From the NCBI RefSeq assembly GCF_900103345.1, contig NZ_LT629702.1:6239501-6303500 (forward strand): a DNA stretch of 64,000 nt, written 5' to 3'. Below are positions 45,701-54,029 of this stretch, piece by piece. The translations under genes were made by a program, and so were the position numbers. The stretch comes from Pseudomonas azotoformans. GTDB taxonomy: Bacteria > Pseudomonadota > Gammaproteobacteria > Pseudomonadales > Pseudomonadaceae. The notes below the pieces were generated by a model, which had not been told where the DNA came from, ran no database searches, and was given only the letters and a program-made list of their open reading frames with translations. Numbering within the stretch: position 1 is the stretch's first letter; each line of letters opens with the position of its first letter.

Positions 45701-46567
45701 TCACGTGTCTGTGCAGGTTTCCTTCAGCCATTGGCTGAAACACGCGGCGGCTTCGCTGGGGGTGCCTTGAGGTGCGATCAGCCAGTAGCCGATGTCGCTG
45801 TGATAGGGCGGCCAATCGAAGGCCTCCACCAGGCTGCCGTCCTGCAGCCTGCGCTCGATCAGGCGATGACGGCCCATGGCGATGCCCTGGCCGGCAACGG
45901 CGGCTTCGACCACGATGTTGTAGTCGTGCAGCATCACGCGGGGGTGGTGACCGAGGTCGACCTGATAGTGCTCGGACCAGTCGGTCCATTCAAAGGGGCG
46001 GTGCGAAGTGGCCATCAGCAATGGGCTGTCTTGCGTTGCCTTGAACGTCGGGCTGCACACCGGCGAGATGATTTCCGGCATCAGTCGCGTGGCCTGCACA
46101 TCGGGCCAGTCGCCTTTGCCATAACGGATGGCCAGGTCGACCTCCGCACCTGCCACGTCTGCCAGTTGAATGGCCGGCAACAATTCCACCTGGATATGTG
46201 GGTAGCGATTGAGGAAGCCTGCCAGGCGGGGCGCCAGCCACAGGGTCGCAAAGGAGGCCAGCAAGCCGATGCGCAGCACGGTGGCGCTGGGGGTGACCCG
46301 TTGGGCGCGTGTGGCGGCGGCGATGGCATCGAGGGCTGGGCGGATTTCGTCGTAGTACTGTTGGCCGTCTGTGGTCAGATCGATCGCACGGGTGCGTCGG
46401 ATAAACAAGGGTTTGCCCAGATGCTGCTCAAGCTTTTGCACCTGATGGCTCAGCGCGCTCTGGGTCACAGACAACTCGCTGGCGGCCTTGATAAAACTCA
46501 AGTGCCGCGCCACGGCTTCGAAGGCGCGCAGCGCCAGCAGCGGCGGAAGGTCCTTGTGCAGTGCCAC
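45701..46567 (-). CDS. LysR-family regulator (GcvA-like)
   Basis: A 288-aa LysR regulator of the GcvA type: 'LPPLLALRAFEAVARHLSFIKAASELSVTQSALSHQVQKLE', then 'PLFIRRTRAIDLTTDGQQYY'. The effector domain ends 'GIAMGRHRLIERRLQDGSLVEAF'. The start GTG 46567 gives the usual N-terminal 'LHKDLPPLLALRAFEAVARH' and has CAGGAG 10 nt upstream; the longer open frame has no homologous character. It lies upstream of, and reads the same way as, the ridA-aminotransferase pair, its probable target. Confidence 0.88.
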   Translation of the reverse strand: MALHKDLPPLLALRAFEAVARHLSFIKAASELSVTQSALSHQVQKLEQHLGKPLFIRRTRAIDLTTDGQQYYDEIRPALDAIAAATRAQRVTPSATVLRIGLLASFATLWLAPRLAGFLNRYPHIQVELLPAIQLADVAGAEVDLAIRYGKGDWPDVQATRLMPEIISPVCSPTFKATQDSPLLMATSHRPFEWTDWSEHYQVDLGHHPRVMLHDYNIVVEAAVAGQGIAMGRHRLIERRLQDGSLVEAFDWPPYHSDIGYWLIAPQGTPSEAAACFSQWLKETCTDT

Positions 46568-46697
46568 CTGGGTGAATCTCCTGGTTCGGAAAAATAGCGA
46601 TTTTGTGCGATGACCTGCCTTTTGTCGCCCGCTGATTTGCCGTTGAGCGGGGGAGGCCGCATTATTGGACCATTCCCTCCACGACGTAAGCCAAGCC

Positions 46698-46859
46698 ATG
46701 AGTGAAGACGACAAGCTGATCGACCTGAATGCCGAGCGTGCCAAGCGCGTGCATGACCTCAATGACAAACGCCTGAATGAAGTCCGCCAGGCATTTGAAC
46801 AGGCAATGCCCCTCGGCAAAGTGAAGAAAAAACCGAAGAACAAACCCAAAAAGCGTTGA
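46698..46859 (+). CDS. Small basic-tailed hypothetical protein
   Basis: A 53-aa protein, 'MSEDDKLIDLNAERAKRVHD', then a helical acidic segment and a Lys-rich end 'KKKPKNKPKKR'. ATG 46698 is preferred since it starts the charged helical region. It is conserved-looking in fluorescent pseudomonads. The C-terminal lysine run suggests nucleic acid or anion binding, but the function is unknown. Confidence 0.6.
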   Translation: MSEDDKLIDLNAERAKRVHDLNDKRLNEVRQAFEQAMPLGKVKKKPKNKPKKR

Positions 46860-47002
46860 AACAGCCTGCATCCATTGATGCAGGTCAGTTATTGCCCTTC
46901 TTTACGCCCCGTCGCGGGCGACATTGATCCCCGTCAATTTTCCAATCCGCCTTCTCCATTAACTTAGCCCTATCGCAACAGGGCAAGCGCAGGAGGCCGG
47001 TC

Positions 47003-47119
47003 ATGTTTATCGATAATGTGGTGTTCGCCGGAGTGCTGACCGTAAGCCTCATGGTGATGTTTTTTGTAGGGTTTGGAATTTTTATCTGGAAAGACGCGAA
47101 CAAGCGGAAAAAACCATAG
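47003..47119 (+). CDS. 38-aa single-TM protein, CcoM-like
   Basis: A tiny gene with an excellent ribosome site (AGGAGG, 6 nt before ATG). The product is one membrane helix followed by a basic tail, 'FAGVLTVSLMVMFFVGFGIF' then 'WKDANKRKKP'. The pattern (short acidic N-terminus, GxxTVxLMxxFxxGFGxFIWKD) resembles the cbb3 cytochrome oxidase subunit CcoM known from pseudomonads, from memory only. A strong terminator follows. Proteins this short are often missed in annotations. Confidence 0.65.
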   Translation: MFIDNVVFAGVLTVSLMVMFFVGFGIFIWKDANKRKKP

Positions 47120-47153
47120 TTTTTCCAGGTTACATGAGCACGCAAGGCATTTT

Positions 47154-47179
47154 GGGCGACTTCGGTCGCCCTTTTTTTT
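47154..47179 (+). terminator. Rho-independent terminator after the 38-aa gene
   Basis: 'GGGCGAC' TTCG 'GTCGCCC' followed by eight Ts: a UUCG tetraloop and canonical tract. Confidence 0.92.
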
Positions 47180-47211
47180 GCGCCGGAATTAACGCAATAG
47201 TGATCGGCATA

Positions 47212-47247
47212 AAAAAAGGTGCGACCCTCGCGGATCGCACCTTTTTT
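47212..47247 (-). terminator. Bidirectional terminator after the phosphate transporter
   Basis: Arms 'AAAAAAGGTGCGA' (47212-47224) and 'TCGCACCTTTTTT' (47235-47247) with a 10-nt loop lie 15 bp beyond the pit stop codon. Confidence 0.9.
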
Positions 47248-47262
47248 ATTGCAGGCGGCTTA

Positions 47263-48738
47263 TCAGCTGCCCAAGGCCTTGGAAGCCAACCAGAACAACC
47301 CGGCCGAAAGGGCCACGGTTGCTGGCAGGGTCAGTACCCATGCCATCAGAATGGTCTTCACGGTGCCGCCCTGCAGGCCGCTTTTGTTGGCGACCATGGT
47401 GCCGGCCACGCCCGACGACAGCACGTGAGTAGTGGATACCGGCAGCGCGAAGATGTTGGCAAAGCCAATCATGGTCGCGGTGGTGATCTGTGCCGACATG
47501 CCCTGGGCATAGGTCATGCCCTGCTTGCCGATCTTCTCGCCGATGGTCAGTACTACACGCTTCCAGCCCACCATGGTGCCCAGGCCCAAGGCCAGTGCGA
47601 CGGCAAGGATCACCCAGAATGGGGCGTATTCGGTGGTGGCGGTCAGGTCTTTGCGCAGCTTGTCGAGGTCGGATTTCTCACGGGCATCCAGGCCTGGCAG
47701 CTTGCCGACTTTCTTCGCGGTGTCGTCCAGGCAGAGCAGATAGCGGCGCACTTCAATACGCTGGTCAGCCGTCAGCGAGTGATAGTCCGACACGCCTTTG
47801 AGCGTGTCGACCAGCGCGTTGATGGTCGGCTCGGTCTGCTGTGGATTGCACTGGAACTTGCCTGGCAGGTCGTTCTGCACGCTCTTGCCCAGGGCCAGGA
47901 ACTCGCCGAGCGTGGCGTTATTGCGCTGGTAGAACTGGCTCAAATGCACGGTGGCGTCGCGGGTCCGTTCGATCTGGTAGGTGGTGCTGCCCAGGTCGAG
48001 CACGAATTGCGCCGGTACGATACCGATCAGCACCAGCATGATCAGGCCGATGCCTTTCTGGCCATCGTTGGAGCCGTGCACGAAACTCACGGCCATGGCG
48101 GAAATCACCAGCACCAGGCGGTTCCAGAACGGCGGGTGTTTCTTGTCATCGAGCTTGCGGCGCTGGTCCGGGGTCTTGTGCATCTTGGACAGCGGACGCC
48201 ACCACTTCAGGCCGATCAGCACCAGGGCTGCGACGAGGAAACCGGCCATCGGCGAGAACATCAGGGAGGCACCGATATCCACTGCTTTCTGCCAGTTCAC
48301 ACCGTCAGCCAGGGGAATGTCGTTGATCAGGGCGTTGGCCAGGCCGACACCGAGGATCGAGCCGATCAGCGTGTGGGAGCTGGAAGCCGGGATCCCGAAG
48401 TACCAGGTGCCCAGGTTCCAGGTGATCGCTGCTGCCAATAAAGAGAAGACCATCGCCAGGCCATGGCCGGTGTTCACATTGATCAGCAACTCCACCGGCA
48501 GCAAGTGCACGATGGCGTAGGCGACACCCACACCGCCGAGCAACACGCCGAGGAAGTTGAACACCCCGGAGAAGAACACGGCCAGGTGTGGCGGCATGGC
48601 TTTGGTATAGATGACTGTGGCCACCGCGTTAGCGGTGTCATGAAAGCCATTGATGAACTCGAAGGCGAGGACAAAGGCCAGGGCGAGCAACAGGCTCACG
48701 AGAACCCAAGCATCCAGTCCGCTGAATAAATCGATCAT
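47263..48738 (-). CDS. pitA: Low-affinity inorganic phosphate transporter, Pit family
   Basis: A 491-aa membrane transporter with the duplicated Pit signatures 'FEFINGFHDTANAVATVIYT' (N-terminal) and 'VSFVHGSNDGQKGIGLIML' (central), plus the PiT fold motif 'GIPASSSHTLIGSILGVG' and 'ALPVSTTHVLSSGVAGT'. A large hydrophilic loop (about 200-340) matches PitA. It takes up metal phosphate with protons. The gene is monocistronic. Confidence 0.93.
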   Translation of the reverse strand: MIDLFSGLDAWVLVSLLLALAFVLAFEFINGFHDTANAVATVIYTKAMPPHLAVFFSGVFNFLGVLLGGVGVAYAIVHLLPVELLINVNTGHGLAMVFSLLAAAITWNLGTWYFGIPASSSHTLIGSILGVGLANALINDIPLADGVNWQKAVDIGASLMFSPMAGFLVAALVLIGLKWWRPLSKMHKTPDQRRKLDDKKHPPFWNRLVLVISAMAVSFVHGSNDGQKGIGLIMLVLIGIVPAQFVLDLGSTTYQIERTRDATVHLSQFYQRNNATLGEFLALGKSVQNDLPGKFQCNPQQTEPTINALVDTLKGVSDYHSLTADQRIEVRRYLLCLDDTAKKVGKLPGLDAREKSDLDKLRKDLTATTEYAPFWVILAVALALGLGTMVGWKRVVLTIGEKIGKQGMTYAQGMSAQITTATMIGFANIFALPVSTTHVLSSGVAGTMVANKSGLQGGTVKTILMAWVLTLPATVALSAGLFWLASKALGS

Positions 48739-49052
48739 GAAGGTTTTCTGACCCGGTCGTAAGGGGGCGCGATTATGCCAGAAAACCTCAGTAATCGATG
48801 CACTAGCTGCTCATCGGTAACAATCTTCCCTGAAAAAAATCCCGGAAAAGGCGTGCATCCCAGGGTTTTCGGGGCTTAGGCAAGTCTTTGATTTATATAG
48901 CAGAGGGCGCCGGAAGCGGGGGATTGTCACAAAAACGTCACGGCTGAAACATTTGTATGAAATTTTACCGTTCTTGGTAGGGTGCAAGATTTCTGGCTGC
49001 TAGCTAAGTGCCAGCAACCTGGGCCAAAACCTCGAGGCTCAAACCGAATCGC
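48739..49052. other. Intergenic region upstream of pitA
   Basis: 314 bp without a convincing gene. It contains the pitA promoter side (48739 onward), an AT-rich stretch at about 48885-48900, and a repeat 'TTGTCAC' N4 'ACGTCAC' at 48924-48941 that looks like a partial Pho box but faces away from pitA. Nothing else is supported. Confidence 0.5.
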
Positions 49053-49253
49053 TCAGGGCTCTTCGGTTTTGAGTTCCTGTTCAATCTTGTGGATTTCCTG
49101 GGCAAATGCCTGGTCGAGCAGGCTGGCGCGCTTGCGCCATGGTTTGCGTTCAGGTTCAGGCTGGGCGGCGTAGGTGGTGACTTCCCCGCCGTAAACGTCC
49201 TTGTAACGTTGCTCCTGGCGCTCAAGTTCCGCGCGCAGTTCATCTTTTGTCAC
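49053..49253 (-). CDS. Small charged hypothetical protein
   Basis: A 66-aa coiled-coil-like protein, translated from GTG 49253 as '[20 protein letters not shown]' and ending '[13 protein letters not shown]'. The GTG is preceded by AGGTAACGAT and begins the helical region; the longer frame upstream lacks homologous character. It contains a basic patch '[16 protein letters not shown]'. The function is unknown. Confidence 0.6.
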   Translation of the reverse strand: MTKDELRAELERQEQRYKDVYGGEVTTYAAQPEPERKPWRKRASLLDQAFAQEIHKIEQELKTEEP

Positions 49254-49681
49254 ATCGTTACCTAATTGAGTTGAGTGTAAATACGTTGCAGCGTTATGCC
49301 GGAATGCGCCCTCGGGGTGTTTCAAGTCGAACCGCCGTAGCGTTCAAGTTTGAAACAGACATGGGTGAACACTTGTTAGTGCCGTCATTCAAGGCAGGTA
49401 GTTGCTATCGACGATGCACGGCCTATGCATCACGTGGCCAGCTCCGTTGGCGATAATGAAGCCGGGCGGACCAGTACACAGGGTGCATTATAGCGGCGCA
49501 TTTGAACAACACTATCGGTATAAAGTTAAAAACCGTCAACTTTGTATGAGTGTTTTGTTACACGCGCCGGTTGGTAATTGCACACATTGGGTGTCATGAA
49601 TCCATCCAAACTTCAGACGTTAATAAGACGCCTCTGGTTTTTTTCAATCCGCCGTGGATGAGGGGGAGGTTGTGAGCAAAT
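49254..49681. other. Gene-poor region upstream of the pca cluster
   Basis: About 430 bp of lower-GC sequence with short open frames only. It includes AT-rich patches such as 'TATAAAGTTAAAAACCGTCA' near 49520, which may hold the promoter of the small gene or a small RNA. Nothing stronger is supported. Confidence 0.4.
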
Positions 49682-49714
49682 TGCGATAATCGAATGATCG
49701 TCCGATAATCGCAC
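49682..49714 (+). promoter_or_regulatory. Probable PcaR operator at pcaR
   Basis: Two copies of the core 'CGATAATCG' occur: 'TGCGATAATCGAA' at 49682-49694 and 'TCCGATAATCGCAC' at 49701-49714, about 95 bp upstream of pcaR. P. putida PcaR is known to bind 'GTTCGATAATCGCAC', so this is likely the autoregulatory site. Confidence 0.75.
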
Positions 49715-49810
49715 AACGTTGTCGGCCCTGCCTTGTGCATCTCGGCTGACGCGGCTTGTAATAGTGGCAAAACCTCCCCCTCGGTTGACAATAAGACAAA
49801 GGATCCCGAC

Positions 49811-50653
49811 ATGAACGATCAATTGCGCAACTCTTTCGCGTCAGTGGCGCCGCCGATCGTTGCGTCCCCGGCCAAGCGTATCCAGGCGTTTACCGGTGAT
49901 CCGGACTTCATGACCTCCCTGGCCCGTGGCCTGGCCGTGGTGCAGGCGTTCCAGGAACGCAAGCGCCACCTCACCATTGCCCAGATCAGCCACCGCACCG
50001 AAATCCCCCGCGCCGCCGTGCGCCGGTGCCTGCACACCTTGATCAAGCTTGGCTACGCCACCACCGACGGGCGTACTTATTCGCTGTTGCCCAAGGTCCT
50101 GACCCTGGGCCACGCCTACCTGTCGTCCACGCCACTGGCGGTGTCGGCCCAGCCTTATCTGGACCGCATGAGCGAGCAACTCCACGAAGCCTGCAACATG
50201 GCGACCCTCGAAGGCGACGACATTCTCTACATCGCCCGTTCGGCCACGACCCAGCGTCTGATTTCGGTGGACCTGTCGGTGGGCGGACGGCTGCCGGCCT
50301 ACTGCACCTCCATGGGCCGCATCCTGCTCGCGGCGCTGGATGACGCCTCGCTGCAGGATTACCTCGACCACGCCGACCTGCAGACCAAGACCAGTCGCAC
50401 CCTGACTACGCCCGCCGCACTGTTCGACTGCCTGCAACAGGTGCGTCAGCAAGGCTGGTGCATCGTCGACCAGGAACTGGAGCAGGGCCTGCGCTCCATC
50501 GCGGTGCCGGTGTATGACGCCTCGGGCCAGGTACTGGCTGCGCTGAACGTCAGCACCCACGCCGGCCGGGTCAGCCGCAGCGAGCTGGAGCAGCGCTTCC
50601 TGCCGAGCATGCTCAGCGCCAGCCGCGAGTTGAGTGCGCAACTGTTTGCCTAA
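49811..50653 (+). CDS. pcaR: IclR-family pca regulator PcaR
   Basis: A 280-aa IclR-type regulator. The N-terminal helix-turn-helix includes 'FMTSLARGLAVVQAFQERKRHLTIAQISHRTEIPRAAVRRCL', spread over about residues 35-80. The effector domain has 'YLDRMSEQLHEACNMATLEGDDILYIARSAT' and 'GWCIVDQELEQGLRSIAVPVYD'. PcaR activates pca genes with beta-ketoadipate. ATG 49811 is the start common to the family. It heads the pca cluster, and its operator-like sites lie upstream of itself and of pcaI. Confidence 0.95.
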   Translation: MNDQLRNSFASVAPPIVASPAKRIQAFTGDPDFMTSLARGLAVVQAFQERKRHLTIAQISHRTEIPRAAVRRCLHTLIKLGYATTDGRTYSLLPKVLTLGHAYLSSTPLAVSAQPYLDRMSEQLHEACNMATLEGDDILYIARSATTQRLISVDLSVGGRLPAYCTSMGRILLAALDDASLQDYLDHADLQTKTSRTLTTPAALFDCLQQVRQQGWCIVDQELEQGLRSIAVPVYDASGQVLAALNVSTHAGRVSRSELEQRFLPSMLSASRELSAQLFA

Positions 50654-50797
50654 GCTGTTCGGTGACCGCACAGATCCCGGTTTGGTCAATTGCGCTGTTT
50701 TCCCTGGCTTATTACTGTGCGGCAGCGCTCTAGGGAGCGCGCAATAATAACGACGGCCCAAGGTCGTCAGCCCGCCATCGGTGTGGAAATAAAAACA

Positions 50798-52138
50798 ATG
50801 AATCAGCCCTCTGTCGGTACCCCCTTGGACGTGCAGTCCTTCATCAACACCCAGCCACTGTCGCGCTATCAGTGGCGCGTGGTGATCCTGTGTTTCCTGA
50901 TTGTTTTTCTCGACGGCCTCGACACTGCCGCCATGGGCTTTATCGCGCCGGCGCTGTCCCAGGATTGGGGGATCGATCGCGCCAGCCTCGGCCCGGTGAT
51001 GAGTGCCGCGTTGATCGGCATGGTCTTCGGCGCACTCGGTTCCGGCCCGCTGGCGGATCGCTTTGGTCGCAAAGTGGTGCTGGTGGGTGCGGTGCTGGTG
51101 TTTGGCGCGTTCAGCCTGGCGTCGGCCTACAGCAGCAACGTCGATCAACTGCTGGTGCTGCGCTTCCTGACCGGGCTCGGCCTGGGTGCTGGCATGCCGA
51201 ATGCCACCACGCTGCTGTCCGAATACACCCCTGAACGCCACAAGTCGTTGTTGGTGACCAGCATGTTCTGCGGTTTCAACCTGGGCATGGCCGGCGGCGG
51301 GTTTATCTCGGCCAAACTGATTCCGGCGTTTGGTTGGCACAGTCTGTTGCTGATCGGCGGCATCCTGCCGTTGATCCTGGCACTGGTGTTGCTGGTGTGG
51401 CTGCCGGAATCGGCGCGCTACCTGGTGGTGCGCAACCGGGGGACCGACAAGGTGCGCAAAACCCTGTCACCCATCGAGCCGAACATCGTCGCCCAAGCCA
51501 GCAGTTTCAGCGTGCCCGAGCAAAAAACCGTGAAGGCGCGCAACGTGTTTGCGGTGATCTTCTCCGGCACCTACAGCGCTGGCACGTTGTTGCTGTGGCT
51601 GACCTACTTCATGGGCCTGGTGATCGTGTACCTGCTCACCAGCTGGCTGCCGACCCTGATGCGCGACAGCGGCGCGAGCATGGAGCAGGCGGCGTTTATC
51701 GGCGCGTTGTTCCAGTTCGGTGGCGTGTTGAGCGCGGTGGGCGTGGGGTGGGCGATGGACCGGTTCAATCCGCACAAGGTCATCGGCACGTTCTACCTGC
51801 TGGCCGGGGTGTTTGCCTACGCGGTCGGGCAGAGCCTGGGCAATATCACCTTGCTCGCGACCCTGGTGCTGATTGCCGGCATGTGCGTCAACGGTGCGCA
51901 ATCGGCGATGCCGTCCCTGGCCGCACGTTTCTACCCCACTCAGGGCCGTGCCACGGGTGTGTCGTGGATGCTCGGCATCGGCCGTTTCGGCGCGATCCTC
52001 GGCGCGTGGATGGGCGCGACCTTGCTGGGCCTGGGCTGGAACTTCGAGCAAGTGCTCACCGCGTTGGTGATCCCGGCCGCATTGGCCACCACGGCCGTGG
52101 TGATCAAGGGCATGGTCAGCCATGCCGACGCCACCTGA
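50798..52138 (+). CDS. pcaK: 4-hydroxybenzoate/protocatechuate transporter PcaK
   Basis: A 446-aa MFS symporter of the aromatic acid:H+ (AAHS) family. 'CFLIVFLDGLDTAAMGFIAPAL' in helix 1 contains the DGxD motif, and 'GPLADRFGRKVVLVGAVLVFG' is the 2-3 loop signature. 'FLTGLGLGAGMPNATTLLSEYTPERHKSLLVT' and 'GISWMLG'-like 'GVSWMLGIGRFGAILGAW' are typical of PcaK. It imports protocatechuate or 4-hydroxybenzoate and may aid chemotaxis. It lies between pcaR and pcaI. Confidence 0.93.
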   Translation: MNQPSVGTPLDVQSFINTQPLSRYQWRVVILCFLIVFLDGLDTAAMGFIAPALSQDWGIDRASLGPVMSAALIGMVFGALGSGPLADRFGRKVVLVGAVLVFGAFSLASAYSSNVDQLLVLRFLTGLGLGAGMPNATTLLSEYTPERHKSLLVTSMFCGFNLGMAGGGFISAKLIPAFGWHSLLLIGGILPLILALVLLVWLPESARYLVVRNRGTDKVRKTLSPIEPNIVAQASSFSVPEQKTVKARNVFAVIFSGTYSAGTLLLWLTYFMGLVIVYLLTSWLPTLMRDSGASMEQAAFIGALFQFGGVLSAVGVGWAMDRFNPHKVIGTFYLLAGVFAYAVGQSLGNITLLATLVLIAGMCVNGAQSAMPSLAARFYPTQGRATGVSWMLGIGRFGAILGAWMGATLLGLGWNFEQVLTALVIPAALATTAVVIKGMVSHADAT

Positions 52139-52146
52139 TCCACCCT

Positions 52147-52246
52147 TGTAGGAGCGAGCTTGCTCGCGAAGGTCGTTAACGATAACGCGGGGTGCCTGAT
52201 TCACGGTGGCGCACTGCGGTTTTTCGCGAGCAAGCTCGCTCCTGCA
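52147..52246. repeat. REP doublet (REPIN), GGAGCGAGCTTGCTCGC family
   Basis: An inverted pair between pcaK and pcaI, immediately before the PcaR-type operators. It has the same core as 56526-56627. Confidence 0.88.
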
Positions 52247-52270
52247 GAAATTGTTAGGTAGATAACAATC

Positions 52271-52305
52271 CGTTCGATAATCGAACGCTGAGTCGATTAT
52301 CGGAT
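52271..52305 (+). promoter_or_regulatory. Two PcaR operators upstream of pcaI
   Basis: 'CGTTCGATAATCGAACG' (52271-52287), nearly palindromic, and 'GTCGATTATCGGA' (52292-52304), the same core in the opposite orientation, are centred about 19 bp apart, some 90-120 bp before the pcaI start. The first half of the first site equals the published P. putida motif. Confidence 0.78.
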
Positions 52306-52392
52306 TGTTTGACCCATTTCCCCGGCTTAATCTTCAAGCACTTCGGCGCCACCTCAGCGCCTTTTTCGATCCACACCGGGAGCCCGAACCCC

Positions 52393-53250
52393 ATGGCTGA
52401 AATCCTCGCGCTGCGTGACGCGGTGAAGCAATTTGTGCACGACGGCGACACCGTCGCCCTCGAAGGCTTCACCCATCTGATCCCTACGGCAGCGGGTCAT
52501 GAAATCATTCGTCAGGGCAAGAAAGACCTGACGCTGGTGCGTATGACGCCTGACCTGATCTACGACCAGTTGATCGGTGCCGGTTGCGCCCGCAAGCTGA
52601 TTTTCTCCTGGGGCGGTAACCCCGGCGTGGGCTCCCTGCATCGCCTGCGTGACGCGGTAGAAAAGCAATGGCCGCAACCGCTGGAAATCGAAGAACACAG
52701 CCACGCCGACCTGGCCAATGCCTACGTCGCCGGCGCATCGGGCTTGCCGTTCGCGGTGCTGCGTGCCTACGCCGGTTCCGACCTGCCCAAGGTCAACCCG
52801 CTGATCAAGACCGTCACCTGCCCATTCACCGGCGAAGTGCTGGCGGCGGTGCCTTCGGTGCGTCCGGACGTCACCGTGATCCACGCGCAAAAAGCCGACC
52901 GCAAGGGCAACGTGTTGCTGTGGGGCATCCTCGGCGTGCAGAAGGAAGCGGCCCTGGCGGCCAAGCGCTGCATTGTCACTGTCGAAGAAGTCGTCGATGA
53001 CCTGAATGCGCCGATGAACAGCTGCGTCTTGCCGACCTGGGCCCTGACGGCGGTGTGCCATGTGCCCGGTGGCGCGCACCCGTCCTACGCCCACGGCTAC
53101 AACGAGCGTGACAACCGCTTCTACCAGGCGTGGGACCCGATCGCCCGCGACCGTGGGACCTTTACCGCGTGGATCAACGAATACATCCACGGCACCGCCG
53201 ACTTCACCGAATTCCAGGCCAAGCTGGCCACCGCGCAGGAGGCCAAGTAA
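52393..53250 (+). CDS. pcaI: 3-oxoadipate CoA-transferase subunit alpha
   Basis: A 285-aa class I CoA-transferase subunit A. 'HDGDTVALEGFTHLIPTAAGHEIIRQGKKDLTLVRMTPD' and 'LIFSWGGNPGVGSLHRLRDA' match PcaI/CatI of Pseudomonas; C-terminal residues 'GGAHPSYAHGYNERDNRFY' are conserved. With PcaJ it moves CoA from succinyl-CoA to 3-oxoadipate. ATG 52393 is the first codon of the family. Its stop overlaps the pcaJ start. Confidence 0.95.
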   Translation: MAEILALRDAVKQFVHDGDTVALEGFTHLIPTAAGHEIIRQGKKDLTLVRMTPDLIYDQLIGAGCARKLIFSWGGNPGVGSLHRLRDAVEKQWPQPLEIEEHSHADLANAYVAGASGLPFAVLRAYAGSDLPKVNPLIKTVTCPFTGEVLAAVPSVRPDVTVIHAQKADRKGNVLLWGILGVQKEAALAAKRCIVTVEEVVDDLNAPMNSCVLPTWALTAVCHVPGGAHPSYAHGYNERDNRFYQAWDPIARDRGTFTAWINEYIHGTADFTEFQAKLATAQEAK

Positions 53251-54029
53251 TGGCTTACTCGACCAATGAAATGATGACCGTCGCCGCCGCGCGCCGCCTC
53301 AAGAACGGCTCCGTGTGCTTCGTTGGCATCGGCCTGCCGTCCAAGGCGGCCAACCTGGCGCGCCTGACGTCGTCGCCGGATGTGGTGCTGATCTACGAGT
53401 CCGGCCCGATTGGCGCCAAGCCATCGGTACTGCCACTGTCCATCGGTGACGGCGAACTGGCAGAAACCGCTGACACCGTGGTGCCGACCGGCGAGATCTT
53501 CCGCTACTGGCTGCAGGGCGGGCGTATCGACGTGGGCTTCCTCGGCGCCGCCCAGGTCGACCGCTTCGGCAACATCAACACCACTGTGGTGGGTGACTAC
53601 CACCAGCCCAAAGTGCGCCTGCCGGGTGCCGGTGGCGCGCCGGAGATCGCCGGTTCCGCCAAAAGCGTGCTGATCATCCTCAAGCAGTCGGCGCGTTCGT
53701 TTGTCGACAAGCTGGACTTCATCACCTCGGTCGGCCACGGCGAAGGCGGCGACTCGCGTAAGCGCCTGGGCCTGCCGGGCGCAGGGCCTGTAGGGATTAT
53801 TACCGACCTGTGCATCATGGAGCCGGAAGCGGGCACGAATGAGTTCGTAGTCACCGCGCTGCACCCGGGCGTGACCCGTGAGCAAGTGGTGGCCGCCACC
53901 GGTTGGGCGATTCGGTTTGCCGAGCAGGTCGACACCACCGCCGAACCCACTGAAGTTGAGCTGACCGCCCTGCGTGACCTTGAAGCACGCACCGCGGCCG
54001 CCCATGGCCAAGCACCGGGAGAAGCCTGA
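53250..54029 (+). CDS. pcaJ: 3-oxoadipate CoA-transferase subunit beta
   Basis: A 259-aa CoA-transferase subunit B with the catalytic glutamate E50 in 'VVLIYESGPIGAKP'. 'GGRIDVGFLGAAQVDRFGNINTTVVG' and 'GPVGIITDLCIMEPE' are family motifs. The start (TAATG) overlaps pcaI by one base and the end (TGATG) overlaps pcaF by one base. Confidence 0.95.
   Translation: MAYSTNEMMTVAAARRLKNGSVCFVGIGLPSKAANLARLTSSPDVVLIYESGPIGAKPSVLPLSIGDGELAETADTVVPTGEIFRYWLQGGRIDVGFLGAAQVDRFGNINTTVVGDYHQPKVRLPGAGGAPEIAGSAKSVLIILKQSARSFVDKLDFITSVGHGEGGDSRKRLGLPGAGPVGIITDLCIMEPEAGTNEFVVTALHPGVTREQVVAATGWAIRFAEQVDTTAEPTEVELTALRDLEARTAAAHGQAPGEA

Noticed and set aside
46900..47145. Minus-strand open frame overlapping the 38-aa gene
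   Set aside because: The plus-strand gene has a better ribosome site, helix and terminator; the minus frame lacks features.
48924..48941. Possible Pho box (TTGTCAC N4 ACGTCAC) near pitA
   Set aside because: It is oriented away from pitA and about 190 bp upstream; the plus-strand direction has no gene to control. The match to CTGTCAT repeats is partial.
49326..49680. Small RNA or tRNA in the gene-poor stretch before pcaR
   Set aside because: No cloverleaf, no clear promoter-terminator pair; only weak hairpins.
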